Positions 60,071 through 64,000 of a DNA stretch of 64,000 bases are shown piece after piece (within the stretch, counting starts at the first letter, position 1; each line of letters begins with the position of its first letter). The stretch covers positions 7,130,545-7,194,544 of the forward strand of contig CM057162.1 of assembly GCA_029962745.1 (NCBI GenBank). The letters run 5' to 3'. The notes beneath the pieces are model-generated. The model was not told the DNA's origin, did no database searches, and saw only the letters and a program-made list of their open reading frames with translations. Origin of the DNA: Echinometra lucunter (taxonomy: Eukaryota; Echinodermata; Echinoidea; Camarodonta; Echinometridae). The position numbers and the translations under genes were made by a program.

Positions 60071-61050
60071 TAAAATTCCGTCAGTGAAAACGAAAAGAAG
60101 AATATTCATATTTGGGAGGTGCAATCATCAAATTGCTCGACTGGTTTCTACTTTATCCAATCATTTTATTTTCTTTTTCAAGAAAATATAAGATCTTTTT
60201 TGAAAGTGAGAAAACTGTGAAGTTAACAGAACATTGCTAAGATCCATTATACCATTGCAAATAGTCCTAAAATGTTAGTGTGAATTTGATGATTACAACG
60301 AATTTGCTGCCTTAACTTGTTGATATCATTTTTCAAAAAAAAGATATTTGTTGTAATTATCAACCACAGTTTACAACAGAAGATAGTTTGCTCTTAATGG
60401 TATAGCATTTAAACCTGAAACTAAACAATTGTCAAAGTGGGTATTTTGTATCTGCTCCAGTGCTCTGTCTCTTTTTATCATGTTCATGGATGCTTTATAC
60501 TGACTGAAATTTAGCATTTATCGAATTGAATAAAGTACAAAGGTCCATCTGATTTTTAGTAAGCATTATCTCCATACTTCACGTTTTGATGTTTGTAACA
60601 AATCAGACACCATGATTAACAGTTTTATGTCCAGCTCCAACATCAGTTGTACTATGATTCATCGCAATAACATATTAGATGGTATGTTCATGTCGATTCA
60701 AACCAGGAACAAGTTTAGTCTTAGATGAGTGGTGTTAAAGGTACTTATCTTGGTGAGAATTATTCCTTTGAAATATGTGCTTCGCCAAAAATGATAGAAC
60801 TAACAAAGCATCATTTGCTTAATACTTAGACAGAATGTACACAAACTTTCAAACTAGTAACAGATGGCATAGCTAAAATGTAAAGACTAATATTTGCAGA
60901 TATGTCTAAAGTGCAACGTAAGTTCTAGATAACGCTACGGTTCCCTCTTTGAATTATTGTGACACGCAGTCCTAGGGTGGGAACACATTTCCCACTTGAT
61001 AGTTTCAAGCTTTCAACTGAAATATGTAGTTATACCCCCCCCCCCAAAAA

Positions 61051-61081
<31 letters not shown>

Positions 61082-61497
61082 CAAATAAAAATAAAAAATA
61101 CTGGTTACATGTATGCATTTATAAACGAAGTGCATAAGAGAATCTGATAATCGCAATACGTGTATGAGGTTTACCTTTCCTATATAATTTTCTCTCTCTT
61201 TTTTTGCATCTCTCTCTTTCTTTATTTTTCTCTTCCTTTTTTTCTCTCTCTATCTTCTCTCACTACTTAGCCTTGCTTATTGTGTGTTGATGAATTCATT
61301 CATTATATCATTGCGCGTTATGCCATGTTGTTTTCACTTCTACCCTGTTCTACTTATAACATTTCCATGATATCAATTTTTCCTCTATCCTGTATAATAT
61401 ACAAGACGATTACAACAGTCTTTCCCTTCATAAAGTCAGTAAGATTTTTAAATACTTTTCCTACGTACATTCGTTCAGAAATGAAAATCAATGGTAT
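60071..61497 (+). repeat. Block B, copy 2
   Basis: This is the reverse complement of 29571-32190, minus the hAT insertion of that copy. It begins at an assembly gap. It contains TC-rich and AAAT-rich low-complexity sequence and the module CTCTATCCTGTATAATATAC...CTTCATAAAGTC, which is a diverged relative of a module in block A (about 7620-7690). No coding sequence is supported. Confidence 0.75.
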
Positions 61498-62943
61498 TCC
61501 TTTGATGAAAAGGCCGCGGGAGTTCTTGTAAAGGTGGAATATAATTGCGAGCTCCCATAGCATTTTCATTCCTAGGTACATGAAACATTTTTAGCACTGT
61601 CTCATGAAAGGGATTCCTTTTACAATTCCCTCTTCTTCTAAAGGTGACTATGCAAGTAATGGAAACTTGGACTAAATCTTGAGGCTACAAGCTTGTCTAG
61701 TCCCATGTGACCCCATCATGTTTCATTCATAATTCTCCATATCGTAAAATACGAGATTCAACCGTAGAGGGTGATATTTCCCACACACGGTGCAAACATG
61801 GGCATTTCCGGTTTCCATACAAACATTACGGGTCGAATCTTAACAAGTCCCATTAAAATCATAGTTATTCTAGCAACAAACCCTGATGCTACCTGCATAG
61901 ATCTAATAAAATTATCAAGAGAGTTTATGAAACCTGAACAATATTTTCGTCAAATGAGGGACTTGTTAACCTGAAGCCGGAAGTAAATCTTGTCAAATCG
62001 TCGGTACTGAATTGTGTCTGTGCATGTGCTGACCTGCGCGGTGTGCAGCAAATATCGCCCTCTACTGCTGAATATCTGTTGACGAGATTGAGAACATTTC
62101 TTTCTATCTTGAAGATTCAAAAAGCTTACAATAAACATTTTCTCACTTTTTTCACTGCAGAACCAAACTTTTCAAATATACGCAGGACTTTTGAATATTA
62201 ATCAAGTTGCTTGACTAATCTTCAATTTTTCAGTGGAGTAAGAAAATGATTTGAAAAAACATTCACAAAACTGGTCTCTATATCACTGATTGCCTCTTCG
62301 TCTGGTCAAGATATCGCATGTATTGATACCGATGTATGTAAATCCGATGTTTACAGCGAATGTGCTGAATTAGCTTGTTAATATCTATGAAAACTTTATT
62401 TTGTGTATTAACATCATTAATAATCATGAACCACAAAAAGTCTCCTATTGAAAGTGAAAACTGAACTATTATCAAGATGAGTGATTCACATTTCATTGGT
62501 CGGTCTCCAGTCCGTTTTCCCACGATCATTTCTCTTCCTGGGTTTTGTCCTGATCACACCTTCTAATTTTGTTCTGTGGGCGTACTTTCCTCTTTTGTTT
62601 TGCTTTGAGGTTGGATTTTCATGGGCAATTCGAAATTCATATTTGATCGAACACCAAAACAGTTGTCTTTCCTTAACACGGAGTGTTCTTATGTAGTTAA
62701 CTATTCATATTTACTTGTCTGACATGTGTATTTCATCAAATAGGGTGGGAAGCTTCATTCGCATAAGTTTTCGACAGAATGCAAACAACCTTTGAAACTA
62801 CTGCAAATGACATAGTCCAAATGTAAAGACAAATATTTGCCAGAAAAAAAAATGTGTCTGAAGGGCAGCGCAATTTTCACATAGCTATGGTTTCCTCTTT
62901 GTGCAATATTTCCATATCATAAAAGCCCAAAGACAGCCATCTC

Positions 62944-62986
<43 letters not shown>

Positions 62987-64000
62987 TTCTTTCCTCTCGG
63001 TATATTCATTCTCGCCTACTGCTATGACTGTGTTTAATAATCATAGACTCCTAGACAAATTCATTTGTTCTCAACCGTATTAATGGTATCAATATGCATT
63101 TTCAATTGTTCAGTTTTGTTTTCTTCTTCTTGTTACTAATAACAATTTTCAAATCTTTTCCTACACAGTTTTTGTGTCTATTCTGTATAAACAAAATGAT
63201 CATATCAGTCTTTCTCTTCATAAAGTCAATCTTAAGATCTCAAAATTGTTGTTCTATATACATCTGTTCGGAAAGAAATATCTTCTGACTGACAGAAGAT
63301 TTTCTTTCAAAACTCAGGCATAACAAAAGACTCGAGTTCTTGGACAAAGGAAATATAAACTATGAGTTTTTATAACCTTTTTCATTCCCATGTGGAATTT
63401 ACAGCAAAGTCTCACGAAAAAGGACTGCATTCAAATTTGAAATATTCTCTAAGTGATCAGAAAAAGGTAAAAATTTAACCAAATTTTCCAGTCACAATAG
63501 TTCCCATGCTCATAGCTGTGTACATCATGTTTCATTTTTCCCAGTTTTAACAAGATGAACAAGATATGTTTGATGTATTTTATTCATGTATTTTATGATG
63601 TAAGTAACTATGTTTTGTAATCTTGCTCTTCGTTTTACCCCCAGTCCTGTACAATGTTCCAATGAAACATGTAACCTGGACTTTTTATGTTTGTTTCCCT
63701 TTGTTTGAAATCAATGAAGGTGATTATGAAAAAAAAAATTATCTGTAACTCAGAAGTTTTGAACAGCTTCCAGTAAACGAATATTTCACTGCACTACAAA
63801 ACAAAATATTCCAGATATATATGCTAGAAGGTTTCGTAATGAAGTTGCACGACTGGAACTCAACCTATCTTCATAATACACAATTAGAATGAAAGGTTCA
63901 GTTTAGCACCCAAAATGCAGCACTGTAGCACCTTTTTGAGTGCAAAATGTAGCTCACTGCACCCTTATACAAAGTTGTACGCATATGACTAATATATCTA
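61498..64000 (+). repeat. Partial block A''' (copy 4), runs off the window
   Basis: From GGCCGCGGGAGTTCTTGTAA onward this matches block A from about 5975 to 8480. It includes the segment deleted in A', the TC microsatellite (62938-62990) and the TGCACC-type region near the end. It is joined directly to block B at about 61497. Confidence 0.8.

Overview
This is a repeat-rich eukaryotic (metazoan) window. It has split genes with GT-AG introns, abundant microsatellites, LINE, hAT and MITE remnants, tRNA-derived SINE heads, a TTAGGG-type telomere-like run and three 500-base N gaps (9112-9611, 29071-29570, 59571-60070). The repeat style and the amount of death-fold coding sequence suggest a marine deuterostome, most likely an echinoderm such as a sea urchin. 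That assignment is an inference, not read directly from the sequence.

Layout. Positions 1-9111 and 12988-22000 are two direct copies of one large block (A and A'), about mid-90s percent identical by eye. A third, rearranged copy (A'') lies inverted at about 33440-42020 and is split by about 5 kb of inserted transposon material (about 34905-40080). A partial fourth copy (A''') runs from about 61498 to the end of the window. Each of the first three copies carries what looks like the last exon of the coatomer alpha subunit gene (COPA). A second block (B) is present as an inverted pair at 29571-32190 and 60071-61497. The 22-25 kb region holds three broken death-domain-like exons, one of them split by a MITE.

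The main gene lies on the minus strand between 57773 and 43909. I reconstruct 11 coding exons with every intron in phase 1, giving a 904-residue open frame: signal peptide, one Ig-like domain, one transmembrane helix, then seven consecutive exons that each encode a helical, death-fold-like unit, followed by stop and poly(A) signals. It looks like a cell-surface receptor with an unusually long tandem death-fold cytoplasmic tail. Nearby are a possible CARD-like remnant (58532-58786) and an orphan signal-peptide-like exon (28351-28420).

The intron after the transmembrane exon contains a nested transposon stack: a tRNA-derived SINE split by a 2.9-kb element (52784-55666). Its ends begin with CACAGTG, the RSS heptamer, and it is flanked by the 5-bp duplication CGTCG, as in Transib/RAG-family transposons. 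Inside it is a smaller THAP-type DNA transposon. Three further hAT-like insertions have 8-bp duplications, and one of them has a clean empty site in its paralogous copy elsewhere in the window.
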